From NCBI GenBank assembly GCA_002633005.1, contig NMRA01000453.1, positions 62,001-126,000 of the forward strand: DNA of 64,000 bases. Reading direction: 5' to 3'. Positions 22,043 through 34,200 of the stretch are shown here, piece by piece. A model generated the notes under the pieces. It worked only from the letters and a program-made list of their open reading frames with translations. It was not told the origin of the DNA and ran no database searches. How positions within the stretch are numbered: the stretch's first letter is position 1; every line of letters starts with the position of its first letter. Source of the stretch: Phoronis australis (lineage: Eukaryota; Phoronida; Phoronidae). The position numbers and the translations under genes were made by a program.

Positions 22043-22215
22043 TGTTGTGTTCGTAGAACCAGTAAAACAACACAGATGAGAGTAAAATAAAATACGTTTA
22101 TTCACTTGGAGAACTAATGCAACAAGGGGATGAGCACGTGGCTTGTGGGCATAAATACCACGGGACTATATTCTAAGGAAAACCACAAGTACAGTAGCAT
22201 TGCCAATACACAACA
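22043..22215. mobile_element. Solo LTR (173 bp) nested in copy B
   Basis: The sequence starts TGTTGTGT and ends ACACAACA, that is TG...CA with 8-bp inverted ends. It is flanked by GACAC at 22038-22042 and 22216-22220. Copy C has the empty site, with one GACAC between the same flanks (CCTGACACCTGACGG). These are the classic marks of an LTR retroelement insertion reduced to one LTR. An AATAAA-like sequence lies inside. The family is unknown; a very short terminal-repeat (TRIM-like) element is possible. Confidence 0.8.
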
Positions 22216-23135
22216 GACACCTGACGGCAGACGGAGGTGTTGAAATTAACCTATGACGTCAGAGGTTCGAACGCAGTCTGTTCAGCAGTTCACAACACGC
22301 TTACAGGTGTCAGCTTTTCGCTTGAATTCGTCGTTTTACACCAACAAATCATAAGAATCCGATGTGAAACCCTTACAAATAGATCGCGTTATTGAAAAAC
22401 GTGTTGTTTTATTTCGCTGTTACGGATTTTTAGGTATTTGAATGTACCGTAGCCTACAGAGTTCGGTAGGCCAATTTACCAAGGTCTGTCGCGGGAATTT
22501 GGGGTTCGGTGATAAATTCGAATTATTCGACCGTGAAATACTGACAGGAGAACATAACGGTGTGTTGTAAGTTTAGACTTGCGATTTTTGCAGTTCTAAA
22601 CACACAAAACGCGTGCGATCCCGGCTAGTGGCTCGAAACCCGATCATGTCCATCGCGGACCGACTGAAAACATCACGAACATAAACCAGCCAAAGTTGGA
22701 AACTAAACTTCCAGTCACGAAAAGGCTATACTAGTCAGCCAAAGAAATAACGTGAATGGGAATGTTTGGTGAATTAGCAGCAAAATTGCAAATCTACTTA
22801 CTAACTCTTCGGCGGCCGGCCGCGAAGTCAGGTTACCCTTCCACGGAACCGCCATGGCAAAAGTTGTACAGCAACAATGATTGGAATAACGCATATGAAT
22901 ATCTAAATGAAGATTCCCCTAACATCTGATCATAGCGTATAAAATCATATATTGTTTCACCACAGCTTTCTGTCAGCAAACACTGAATTAGCATGCGCTC
23001 ACACGGTCTCGGTGTCCAGTCAATTAGTTTATTGCATCTAAAGCCGGTAACGCAATGATTTATTAATTACTGGCTTCTCAAAACATTTGAACTCAACACT
23101 CCAAGGCATTAAAAGTTTTATCTAATGAGAGAGAC

Positions 23136-23376
23136 CAGAGGCGGATTTACAGGGGGGGTTCAGGGGGTTTAAACCCCCCCCCTCGGGACAGGATCAAAAA
23201 TAAAAACTGGAAAAAAAATCGCCAGAAAAACGAAATTAGGTACTAAAAATCCCAAAAAATCTTACACGGGAGGAGGGAAACCCTCTCGCGACCTTCCTTC
23301 TCCTCGGCGCTACGCGCCTCGGATTCTTTCGAATCCTAACCCCCCCCCCCTTACTGAAATCGTAGATCTGCCACTG
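23136..23376. mobile_element. CAG(T/A)GGC-type MITE nested in copy B
   Basis: Terminal inverted repeats read CAGAGGCGGATTTAC (left) and, as complement, CAGTGGCAGATCTAC (right). The direct repeat GAGAC flanks it at 23131-23135 and 23377-23381, and copy C shows the corresponding uninterrupted site. The interior holds GTTTAAAC plus poly-G/poly-C runs and no coding. A 5-bp target duplication does not suit the 8-bp rule of hAT elements despite hAT-like ends, so the superfamily is left open. Confidence 0.75.
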
Positions 23377-24352
23377 GAGACTTTGTTTCAGTTTCATGTA
23401 AGCATTGGTTAGAGTGAAAATAAGTCATTTTGAAACAGAACGTACAATAACAAACGTCAACGTCGGTGGCAACTCGCAATCCCGACTTAGACGGGTGCTC
23501 ATCCGACGAAGTTCAAACCGGAATAAGCTCCGTGAACGTGCACAGATAATGGAACACATGGATAGTCCCGAAAACCGTTTGAATTGATGACTTGTCATGG
23601 CGTCACGACGATGGAATCGACTGACACTTGCGTTTGCTGCCACGAAATTCCGCAAGTGAAACGCCTTCTTGGAGAAAAACAAATGCGTCTCACGGACCAT
23701 CCTGACATTTCATCGCTTCTAAGCAGAGGTGTGCTTACGTGTTTTTGGCGAAAACATCCTACACCCAGTGGACCAAACAGAAGGTTGACGAATGAGTCAG
23801 TCATCAAACAGGTAATGTATGTTTTCATGGCCAACTACAATTATACATAATCAAAAACTAATCAACAACCGAACCGCGTTTCTTTGTCTCCTGCCTGTCG
23901 AACGCAAACATACTAGGCACAAACATCTGACTCCAGCCTCAGTCTCTTTTCTCTGCCCTGGCATGAGCTGTTTGTAAGCCGGCATTCGATCGTCAGTGAA
24001 ATCACCGTCGGCAAACTGCGGGCCACTGACATACGCGGCCTCATATTTGGTATTAACGGCCTAGTTTTCATTCTTCACTACCGCGAGCCACTTCCGAAGC
24101 ATTATGGGCTCTCGAGGAAATCGAAAAACGATATACCCGCTTTCTTCGCAGCTGCATAGTTCGCACAAGCGGAAACGATATACCACACCATAGCGGCACT
24201 CACTCTGCAGAAGAACCACTGACGTCGCTGTGTCGTTTCTCACCTTCCTCACAGGATAACGCGACACCTCTCGGCGTATACGAGGTTACGTGGATATAGA
24301 CCGATAAAGACAGTAAAACAGACTAATTAAATCGGGTGGCATTCTCCTTTAA

Positions 24353-25987
24353 ATCTTCACAGATGGCAACGTAGCCGTTTGAACATGCCTTTCAGTTCAG
24401 AAAAGTCGCCATGTTGTCCAACGTGAATCGTGAGCACTTAAGCCACTCAATAAGTTACATCTGCGTGATTAAATTCTCGTGTAAACTATTGGATTGTACG
24501 AAATGTGTCGTAACCTTTGCAGTTGAAATCCAAGATGGCCGACCCGATAAAAGTGAGTCAAAATTTGACACATAAATAGCGATAACTTTTGTTTCTGTGT
24601 TTCAGACATCGATGTCTTTCCTGTGATCTAGGCTTTTGTCCTCAAAATGAAAAAATAATTGTCCGTTCGTCCGCTTCATATAGTCTCGGACCCTTTATTC
24701 AAAGGTAGGTAATGTTTATATTGAATAAAAGCTAAATCGCCTCAAATTAGTGCCGTATCGGAATATTTCATTAAAAAAGTTCATGAATTATTCATGTCAG
24801 CCTAAAAGTTGTTGGGTATTGGCACAAGGCAAATATGTCATCACCCGTCCCTGCGTAACCTCTGACCCAGGGTCAGTTATGAACGCCCAAGTTGTGAAAT
24901 GGTGTATGGATATGCCAGGCAGCATTGAGGTCTCTAAAATGTTGATTCTCTTTAATTGTTTCTTTTTGAAACCATTTTAAATGCAACGAAGTCACAAAAC
25001 ATATTCATTTAAAAAGTGTAGAATACGCAATATTGGGTCCTTTGTTAGAACAAAAAATGAAAAAATCCCATTCGAAAGACTTTTAAAAATTTGTTCACAT
25101 GTCCAAGATCTATCAATAAACATATCTTTTATTGTCCACAGCCCCGCAAACTGGCTTGTAGAAGCATTTGAGTGACACCCACTTTCGGCAATAGTTTAAT
25201 ATAATGTGCCTGCATTTTGAGAACCAGTTTAATGCCCGTTATCTAGTGGGGAAAACTGGTTCTCAAAATTCGGGCTCGTTATATCAGACCATTACCCACT
25301 ACAAAAAGTGCCTCCACATTTATCTCTCCTGTCACGTCGTGAATGCAGCGAAATTATCAGTATCAATATTAATTGGTAGTCCTTATGTACTCATTGCATG
25401 CAATCTACCTGTTTTATATATTGAAAAATTGCTGTTTTCATTATGCAAAAAGTGTAATTTTTTCGTGAATCTTTGAAGTCCTACAGGTAAAAATTGGCAG
25501 GTCAACAAGCCCAAAATTGGTGATTTTTTGTATCAGAGCCACACCACGATCACATACACAAAGTTTAAGCTGAAACGGTAAGATGAGCCCTAGAGTGTGG
25601 TGTTTTTTACTTCTTTTGATTTTCTAGTGGACTGGCTCTCCAGTCTATCATGGCATCAAAAGTTATTAGCACCGGTCACGGAGTAAAACGTGAGAATTGG
25701 CGAGGATGCCAGGAGTTTACTGACCACCACAAGGTATGATAAAGTGGACTGTTGAAATAAGCGGCTCACTATAGTGAGAAGATGACAACTAATGGACTTG
25801 ATGTCCCTCGGAGAAGAAATGGTATGCAGGGACGATCTTAGACAATTTGAGGAGCAAAGAACAAGTTGATACCCGTGGTGTGCAAGCCCGCGAGGCTGAG
25901 TCAAAGGGAGAAGGCATGCCCGTGGGGTTGAAGAAAGAGGTTGCAGCTGAGGGTAACCGTACAAAACCAGCTGGTGGTGTTCAATGA
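24353..25987. other. No gene recognised; one strong hairpin
   Basis: Contains the 17-bp stem at 25214-25269. Other frames are short. The stretch 25650-25980 just before the gag-like sequence is probably part of the same dead retroelement, but no protein could be read. Confidence 0.4.
25214..25269. repeat. Perfect 17-bp inverted repeat
   Basis: ATTTTGAGAACCAGTTT at 25214-25230 pairs with AAACTGGTTCTCAAAAT at 25253-25269 across a 22-base loop. No poly-T follows that would suggest a small RNA gene. Confidence 0.8.
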
Positions 25988-26680
25988 AAGGTACCTAAGT
26001 TCGAGGAATTACAGGACAAGGATTGCTTTTTGGAAAGATTCGCCGAGAGCCAGGGTTGGACCCAGAGTGAATGGGTAATCTGTCTTAGTGCCTTGTTTAC
26101 TGGCAAGGGTCTACAGGTTTACACCAGCCTGGACTATGTTGAACTCAAAAGGGCCTTACTGTCTTAGCATGAACTGTCTGATAGTTTTCACAAGCAGATC
26201 CGGGAAGCAAGGACAGAGTGGCAAGACGGCTTACCAGTTCGTGGCCCTCATGGAGCGCTAGCCAGAAGGTGGATCTATATGCCGACTGCAGCAAAGATTT
26301 CGCTGAGTTAATAGACCTGTGGGATGCATGAGCAATACGTGAACACCCGGGTGGAGCTAAATAGCTGTCTCGCAGCGAGAAAATTTTAGCCAAAATCACG
26401 TGCTCTCATTGAAAATGCACGGCGATATCTCGCAAAAGCTTGCTTTTCTAGCAGTGGTGATAGAGTTGTTAACTTCTACCATGGCCTTGCTCCTGCGAGA
26501 ATGGACAAGCCAGTCTTTTCCAGAGATGGTTAGCTTGGCAGAAAAGTATATTAAGACCTTCGGAGTAGACATTACAAGTACTCAATCGTCAATGAAAAGG
26601 TCCAACAACAACCAGTCAAGCAAGACACCCAGAAGGTCGACCAGAAGAAGACTGACCTCGCAGAGGAAAAGTGCTTCTTT
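25988..26680 (+). pseudogene. Gypsy-type retrotransposon gag relic
   Basis: The first frame reads KVPKFEELQDKDCFLERFAE, then SQGWTQSEWVICLSALFTGK and GLQVYTSLDY, up to a TAG near 26165, and resumes as HELSDSFHKQIREAR. A shifted frame then reads GKTAYQFVALMER. This order (P.F...D...L.RFE...W....W...L...L.G.A...Y..L, then F....R) is the capsid-like core of gag in Gypsy-type elements of animals. A nonsense codon and at least two frameshifts break it. Text near 26660 (EEKCFFYG) may be what is left of a zinc knuckle. No pol region follows. Confidence 0.6.
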
Positions 26681-27384
26681 TATGGATTTCTCAGTGTATT
26701 TGACATTCCTCGTAGTAAAATTTTGAACCTTTTGTTGCCGCTCAGTCATTGGATAAAGCAACGTAAAATTTATCAAAAAAGGACTTAACACTGATTTTCA
26801 ACGTGGTTTTACTAATTTTCTGACTGAATGCGACTCTTATTTCACCAATTAACCAGTAGTTGTATAATAAAAACATGTACATAAATTTTAGAATTGAGAA
26901 TAGCAATTGATAGTCTGAAAGTGGATTTCTGTGATGAAGATACTAAGTGTACTAACTATGAATTGTTTGTACCTAATTTTGCAATTGCATATTTATCATG
27001 TCGCTTCAAAGCTAAATCAAAACTACACTTAAAGGTGTTATATAAGAGACTTCTCTTAAACATTAACTATAGATTTAATGCAGTAACCGCGAGTAACTAC
27101 TTTAAAGCTGGTCTCAACTTGTTTTTTTACTCTCGATACAGTTGTATTTTGGCTTGGTAGTTTGCTATTGCCTGGCAACAAACTCGACAAGTTGACCCGT
27201 CACAGTGTGCCACTTTATGCGCGGAATGCGGCGAACATGTCACCCTTGCTTTTTGGCATAGACCCAGATGCCAAGCTTTTTAATACGAAACACCCACTTT
27301 CAATCCAGTTGTCTCGTTTCTTCATTCTCAAATATCAACGACTATGGAACAACTAATCATTTGTCTGTTTGTCATGAACATTGT
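26681..27384. other. No gene recognised
   Basis: AT-rich with short frames only. Confidence 0.4.
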
Positions 27385-28180
27385 TATTTGCCAGATTTCA
27401 CTTTTTTTGTAACAGAACAATCGTAAAAATGTGCCCCAATGTCTCTTGTTCACGGTAACACACACTGCATGTATCTTCCAGTGTCTCTTGTTTACGTAAC
27501 ACACACTAGCTGCATGTATCAGAATCACTATTTTTTCCGCATAAATGAGTTTATTTACAAACTTCTATGGAAAGTCCGTCATTGCAACTTATGCAATGAT
27601 CAACATGTATCCACGGTACATTTCAAACTTGCACCATAGATGTTTGCTCATAAAGCATTTATCTGCAAATGGCTTCTTCATAGCAACTGTGAGGGATCCA
27701 TTTTCCAAAACCTGGTCTTGATAGGGCAAAATCTTCGTGAAACACTGAAATTATTTCCCTGCTGGTTTAATTAGTTTTTCTGGTTCATTTCCTTTTTATG
27801 TTACTATTACACCTTATTATTTTTCGCATTTTAGTAACACTCTTGGTTTTGAGAATTAAAGAAAAAAATTAAACCTGTTAGGTATTAGAAATAATGATTA
27901 TATATTAATTAAATTATTAATCGTTTGCTTCTTCTGTAATCATACACCATCAAGAAATGTTGAGGGGCTTTCTAATTACTATATGGCTTCTATGCAATTC
28001 GGTTGAAAAGCGGCGGAGTTGCGAAATGTTTTAGTGACAGTAAATTCCAACATCGGAACCACCGGATGCAAACAAATGCCACGCATGCTTGGCGCAATCT
28101 CACGAGCACGAGATCGAAATTGGGATTTCAGGGCTAGAGTTCTATGGTCTTACATACTACTGGCGCCTCCCTCGGCTGGG
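27385..28180. repeat. Dispersed 0.7-kb repeat, copy 2
   Basis: Second copy of the repeat at 6640-7340, in the same orientation. It preserves AACAATCGTAAAAATG, TTCATTTCCTTTTTATG, GTAACACTCTTGG and GGGCTAGAGTTCTATGG in the same order. Confidence 0.6.
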
Positions 28181-29309
28181 GCCCATATTGAAGGGAGGAC
28201 AGAGACATGCCTCGAAGGTAATTTCTTACTTCGTCCTTGATGAATTTGGAGTCGAGATTATCTCTACAATGGGGATAAATTAGGAAATTTAATGGAAGAG
28301 TTACCGACTTGTTAGTGGCCAAATTTTTTACTCGAAGCTCAGTGAAGTACTGGAGCTTCAAATCCTATATTTCACCGGGCTGTGACTGTTCGCCCCCAAA
28401 GTTATGAGGGGTCTCCAACATCTCTTGAAACGCCTCCAAGGGATCGCAATTTCCACGCGTGTGTTGCAAGGTCTCGCTCTCGTGTTGCAAAATTTGGAAT
28501 TGTTGGACAAGTTAAAAAGTTCTGGAGAAAAAATTCTCATCAAAATAGGAGCAAAGAGGTCGCAACTGTCTTAAAATGACTTTTCATGTTTTTGAGATTC
28601 AGGAGGTGCGTTAATCCGTGACAATTTTGTGGGCGTGACGAAGTTCAAAGCCAAATGACAACATGATTACAATGAAGATAACGATTCGAAATTTCCCTGC
28701 ATAAATAACCTGCAAATATGCGTTAGACAGATGAGCGGCATTTACCCAACGTAGATCAGTCCTGGCGATTTTGTCGCATCAATATTTGCCTACTGTTGGC
28801 AAAGATCATAAACACTGCAATTGTTCTTAACATGTCTCTCTAACTCGCTAATAACCTCGCCATGATGTTGCTGCAGGTTTTTGTCAAAATTTGGATCAAA
28901 ACCCAATACATTAAATTGTGCAATCTCACCGTATTCATTATGACTAAGGGTTAATTATGGTAAGGAATCAAGACGACTGAAGTCACAAGAAACGGTTTTG
29001 TCTGATTGCCACGATCATTAAAATTTGGATTGTGTCAATTTTAATAGAGTACGTTTATTTTGCGTTGGGGTACCAATATGTGCACATCTCTTTGATGATT
29101 TACGCTTTTATCGAAAATTGAACGGGCAGGTTTGTCGCCAAAGGGATCCCAGTATAGTTCTTTGCCCAGTGGTCCAAGAAAGTGTTTGGGCGGCTAAGCG
29201 TGTGCTGTTCCTAAATCCCCACAATCAAGGCCGACGTGAGCAGGTGCAACACTTGTATGTCAGTCCACCTTGATAAAGCTGCTAGCTACTTTCTCAAAAC
29301 GTACGTCTA
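28181..29309. other. No gene recognised
   Basis: Short frames on both strands, no domain or splice pattern. Confidence 0.4.
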
Positions 29310-29640
29310 TCGTAGGACCAGCGCGACATAAGTATGATTTATTACTGAAATACTTCGCGATTTATTCCAGTAACAATTTTTTAGCCGATGAGAGGCCAGG
29401 AATAATTACTGTAATAAATATTTATCACTGTAAATATTTATTACAGTAATTATTCCTGGCATCTGATTGGTTGATTTATTCCAGTAATGAATATTTATTA
29501 CAGTAATAAATATTAATTACAGTAATAAATATTTATTAGAGTAATTATTCCTGGCTTCTGATTGGCTAAAGAATTTTTACTGGAATAAATCGCTAGATAT
29601 TACTGTAATAAATAGGACTTATGTCGCACTTGGCCTACGA
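29310..29640. mobile_element. Foldback MITE with nested palindromes
   Basis: The ends are inverted: CGTAGGACCAGCGCGACATA on the left, and on the right the complement of CGTAGGCCAAGTGCGACATA. The interior repeats ATTACAGTAATAAATATT palindromes and carries two copies of a segment with TAATTATTCCTGGC and CTGATTGG. Almost the whole 331 bp can fold on itself. Non-coding, and no clear target duplication. Confidence 0.7.
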
Positions 29641-31085
29641 AACACGTCGCAGACGGCCAACACGAGGATGTCGACTATTCGTCACAAGAGAGGGACTTAC
29701 TTAGACTTATGTCATTAAGATAATGTTATTTCCCACAGCGGCCATGCCCAATACGCAAGTTTACCATTTAGAATAGGAACACATCTGGCAAAACTTGCAT
29801 ACTAAAAAACAGATGAATGCAAAATATGTTCTAAAAATGGACTCGATATCATTCGTTTTCTCATTTATTGGTGGATTAGTCTCAGTCCGAAGTTCCTTCA
29901 AACCATCACGTGCAGTGGAAAAAAGAACTTTAAACAATTGTAAGGTTACATGTGTGTAGGACCTGCGCAAGTCTGTGCGTTGGGCCAAATATGTGCTAGG
30001 CTATTAAATTCAACTAAGAAATATTATATATAATTGTTTTTTGAAAGCAGAGTTTAATTTTGACTTTATACCAATCTGCTTTTGATCGGATCACGTGACC
30101 GCCTATTTTAGTAAAAGTTGACAAAACAGAGGGGTCAATAACACGACCAAATTCCAATTTGTTCAAGCTTTAAGATGAAATCTCAGAAACGCTGTTGTAT
30201 TTTTCTAAGCTATCAACTTTAGGAACAAGATTGCTTGTCTAAATTTATAAAGACCTGATAAAAAAGGAATTTAGTCTATAAACCGAAATGAAACTCTGCT
30301 TATTAAAGCGGCATTATGCTTGTGCTCTCTAGGATGTAAAACAACTTTTGTTTTACTCCACCAGAGATACTGCTCAGAGACACTGACACGTTGAATTTGT
30401 CTAGGCGAATTGTCGTAATCAATTTTACTTTTATAATAAGAAGGCAATGATGTCGTGTTGGAAGCGTAAATGTCAAAGTGACGAAAGTTGTTTTTGACAC
30501 GAAGACACTATTTCTAGCCGCTTTATCTCAAGGGTTTGAGTTTCCAGTAACTTCGCGTGAAAATTTTTCGTTTTCCAAAACTTTTCAAAGAATTAAAAAT
30601 TTTGCTAATGTAAATTCAAAAACGCTAGGAAGTGCAAAGATAGTTAACTTTCTTCTCGAGTTAATCAAAAATGCGTTTGTTTTTTTAACTTGGTCGTCCT
30701 TTTATGAATTTAAGTCAGTAATATTGTCAATAAACAGCACAGCTGTTGTCATTAAAAGAGGGAGTACATTTTGTGAGACACACTGTACATGTATACGATA
30801 CCATCGTAAGAAAACTGAGGAATATTGTACCGAGTGAACCAAAAATAAAACTTGTCATAAATCTTTATTTATGATCTGTGTAAAAACATTTTAGTGAAAT
30901 AAGCCCCTGTTATACTGCTTATGTTATGAGTATACTGTTTACTGTAGTGAACTTAAATATTCATATATCAATCTTTCGCGGAAGCTTACTCTGTCTAAAA
31001 GCACGATTCCCTGGATCCACGTGGAGGAGAGTTCAAGCTGTTGAAGAAGTGCACCTCGAGGTTTATTTTTGCACGGCTACTGAAA
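29641..31085. other. Intergenic / 3' flank of the transporter gene
   Basis: The 3' UTR of the minus-strand EAAT gene must begin here at 31085 and run toward lower coordinates. A 119-codon plus-strand frame at 30478-30837 has no recognised domain. Nothing else identified. Confidence 0.4.
30864..30869 (-). terminator. Candidate poly(A) signal of the EAAT gene
   Basis: AATAAA on the minus strand about 215 bases after the stop codon. A closer AATAAA at 31062-31067 is only about 20 bases past the stop and would give an unusually short 3' UTR. Confidence 0.3.
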
Positions 31086-31254
31086 TTACATCTGAGTTTG
31101 TTCTGTGTCTGACTCGAATGCAGGATTCTGGATGCCTTTCTCCAACTCAGCATTCTCTTCGTCCAGCATATCTAACTTCTCTTTGGTGTATCTATACACT
31201 ATTCCGCAGCCAAAACTGTCCCCCAAAACATTGATCATTGTGCGGAAGCGGTCC
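31086..31254 (-). CDS. SLC1A: EAAT exon 9 (residues 440-495 and stop)
   Basis: Encodes [20 protein letters not shown] (end of TM8, with the substrate-selecting Arg444) and an acidic cytoplasmic tail (LDEEN, then [10 protein letters not shown] and TAA). The acceptor is TTTCCAG. Confidence 0.93.
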
Positions 31255-34200
31255 CTGGAAACAAAGAATCACTTTAGCTACTTCAAAGCCTCAAAATCCA
31301 ATAGACATTTTCACTTCGTGCCGTGTGCACGACAAAACGAAATTGTTTTGCGGGTAAGTCGTATGACCATCAGATATGAAGATGACCGGACCGTCCAAGC
31401 TCTGCAACAGCGGTAAAAACAAAGCAAGAAAGAGTTGAAGTGAAAGAAACTCGTCGGTTACCTAACCATTGACAATTAGATGTCAGCATTAACCAACTCC
31501 TCGTTGCTGAGAGCATCGAGAAATGGAAACGAATAGGAGAAATTCCCCCTAAATTCAGACCAACAACTGCTACATCTGCTTCAAAAACAAAAGCCGCTGT
31601 TGTTACACCGCCAGCAGTGCTCACACTATTCTACCTTTGGGAAAATTGTGTTGTCTTATATAGGAACATAGAACTAGTTACATGGTGGAACACGTCTTAC
31701 ATTAACTGGCAGGTTTTAGTTGTGTTTAAAACGGACGAAGCAGGGGCTCATAAGTTTGGGAACGACATGATGTACACGTATGACACTTGCTTAAACCGGC
31801 CATAATCCAACGTTTCGTCCCAAAAGCGATCTTCTGATTTAGACCCTGTTTTAAAGGTTAAAACGCCATAAAATTGACCTCAATTTGCTTCTTACTCAGA
31901 TGAGAGGTGATTTCTTTAATTGCACAGAACTGACGTGTCGTTATTCTTCGAGACAGTGCTGGGAGCACAAAACGACACGCAGCAACATGACCACTTTCAG
32001 AGCCTGGTTTCAAACAATAACGAACTGTAAGTTCTTTCGAAGTCTTATAATCAGTTTCCATTTCAGACCAGTTTGACTGCGGTAAGTTTAAAGGAGCACG
32101 CCACCCAAAAACAACCTAATTTGTATCAATTTAGATCGAGTAGTTCTACTCCATAACGACGGTTGCGTTACCTGACACCTGACGGCAGACGGAGTTGTTG
32201 AAATTACCCAATGACGTCATCGGTTTCACACGCAGTCTGTTCAGCAGTTCACAACCGGGTTACTGGTGTCAGTTTATCGCTTAAAGTCATCGTTTAACAC
32301 CAATATATCATCAAAATTCGATGTAAAACCCTTAAAATACACCGAGTTCTTATAAAACCGTGTTGTTTTATTTCGCTCTTACGGATTTATTAGTATTTGG
32401 ACACACCGTGGCCTACAAAGTTCGGCAGGACAATAAGGCCGTAGCAGGCAGTTCGGGGTCTGTTCGGAGATAATTTCGAAGTATTTTTCGTGAGATACAG
32501 ACAGGAGAACCTAGATCTGTGTTGTTTAGACTTGTGATTTTTTTAGTTCTAAACACAAAACGTTTGTTATCCTGGCCAGTGGCTAGGAGCCCGATCAGGC
32601 CCGTGGCGGCCGGCCGGACGGACTCCGTTATCCCGGCCAGTGGCTCGGAAACAGATCAGATATCGCGAACATTAACGAGCCGAAGTTCAGTGGAAACTAA
32701 ACTTCCAGTCAAGAAAATACTATAGTAGTGAGCCAAAGTAATGTGCACGTGATTATGTTGGTGAATTAGCCACGAAACTGCAAATCTACTTACTCGTCGG
32801 GGGCCGCGAATTCAGGTTGGCCGCTTTCGGCCACAGCACCGTCAGGGCAGAAGTTGTACATTGACAATCATTATTTGAGTAATGTAAATGTAAGTAAAGA
32901 TTCCCCTAACACCTGGTCGTGGGATGGAAATCGAGTTGTTTCACAGCAGTTTCTGCCAGCAAACACTAAATTAGCATGAGCTCACTCACGGCCTCGGTGT
33001 TCCGTCGGTCAATTAGTTTTATTGCAGCCGGTAACGCAGTGATTTGTTCATTGCTGGCTTCTCAAATCATTTGCACTCACGAACACTCCAAAGGCATTAA
33101 AAACTGCATCTAATGAGACAGACTTTGTTTCAGTTTTATATAAGCATTGGTTAGGGTGAGAATAATTCATTTTGAAACAGAACGCTCAGTAATAAACGCC
33201 AACATGGCAACTCGCAATCCCCAGGACGAGCTAGAGCTCACCAGTCCCGACTTCGCAGGTGGATCGTTAAGTTTCACAGGCTATCAATTCGAACATGAAG
33301 AATTACTAGAGAGGCGCCGTGAACAAGCTCGGACAATGGTAAGTTATTTGGTAAGCCGGCATTCGTCAGGCAAGTACTGTCGACGTCTGCAGGCCACAGA
33401 CACGGAGATGTTTCACGGCCTCATACTTGCTATTTACAGCGTACATTTCATTCTTCACTACCATGAGCCACTTCCTAGACATTTCGGACTCTCGAGGAAG
33501 TAAAAAAAACGATATACCCGTTTTCCTCGCAACTGCTTAGTTCGGACAAGCGGGAACGATGCACCGCAACAAAGCGGCATTCACTCTGCATATGAACCAC
33601 TGACGTCGCTAGCGTCGTTTCTCACCTTCCTCACAGGTTAACGCGACACCTTTTGGCAAGGTAAGGTCGACTGTATGCGAGGCGATGTGGATGTAGACCG
33701 ATCAAGACAGCAAAAAAGACTAATTTAATCGGGTGGCATTCTCCTTTAAGTTATCTAAACCAAGTTAGATTTGTGATGGAATGCAAGTTTATACCCGTTC
33801 CAAATATGTGTTGTTTTGTGAGCAAACAAAAGTTTTGTTTTCAAAAACTTTGTCGCAGTTTTGAAGAAAACGCACTACGGCCAATGCAACGCGGAATGTG
33901 ATTACTTACAAGAACCAATCAATAGCGATGATGTAAGCGATGTCAGTCTGTGGCAACCCAACGGCGGTGAGAACAAGAGTCATGGTAACCAGACCGGCAG
34001 AGGGCACTCCAGCCGCGCCAACTGAGGCCAGAGTTGAAGTGACGCTGTTGAGAGAAGAGGCAAAATGTTCAAACGTTCCTTTTTGAGCATTTCACACTAA
34101 GACTACTCACAAGACATAGTGTCGACGTACCTATTTTTCAGATGTCAGTACACTAGTGTTTTAAATTCCTTTTCTTTTCTGTCATTTCGTGGCAATTACC

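Larger units (their letters stand above)
21946..24352. mobile_element. Kolobok-like DNA transposon (copy B), complete with nested insertions
   Basis: TTAA at 21946-21949 and 24349-24352 flank a body of 2,399 bp with inverted termini AGGAGAATGCCACCC (left) and GGGTGGCATTCTCCT (right), an exact match over 15 bp. Compared with copy C, it has two clean insertions: a solo LTR (22043-22215) and a MITE (23136-23376). A damaged antisense THAP segment lies at about 24061-24200 (LRKWLAVVKNE is readable). No transposase frame is present, so the copy is non-autonomous. Confidence 0.8.
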
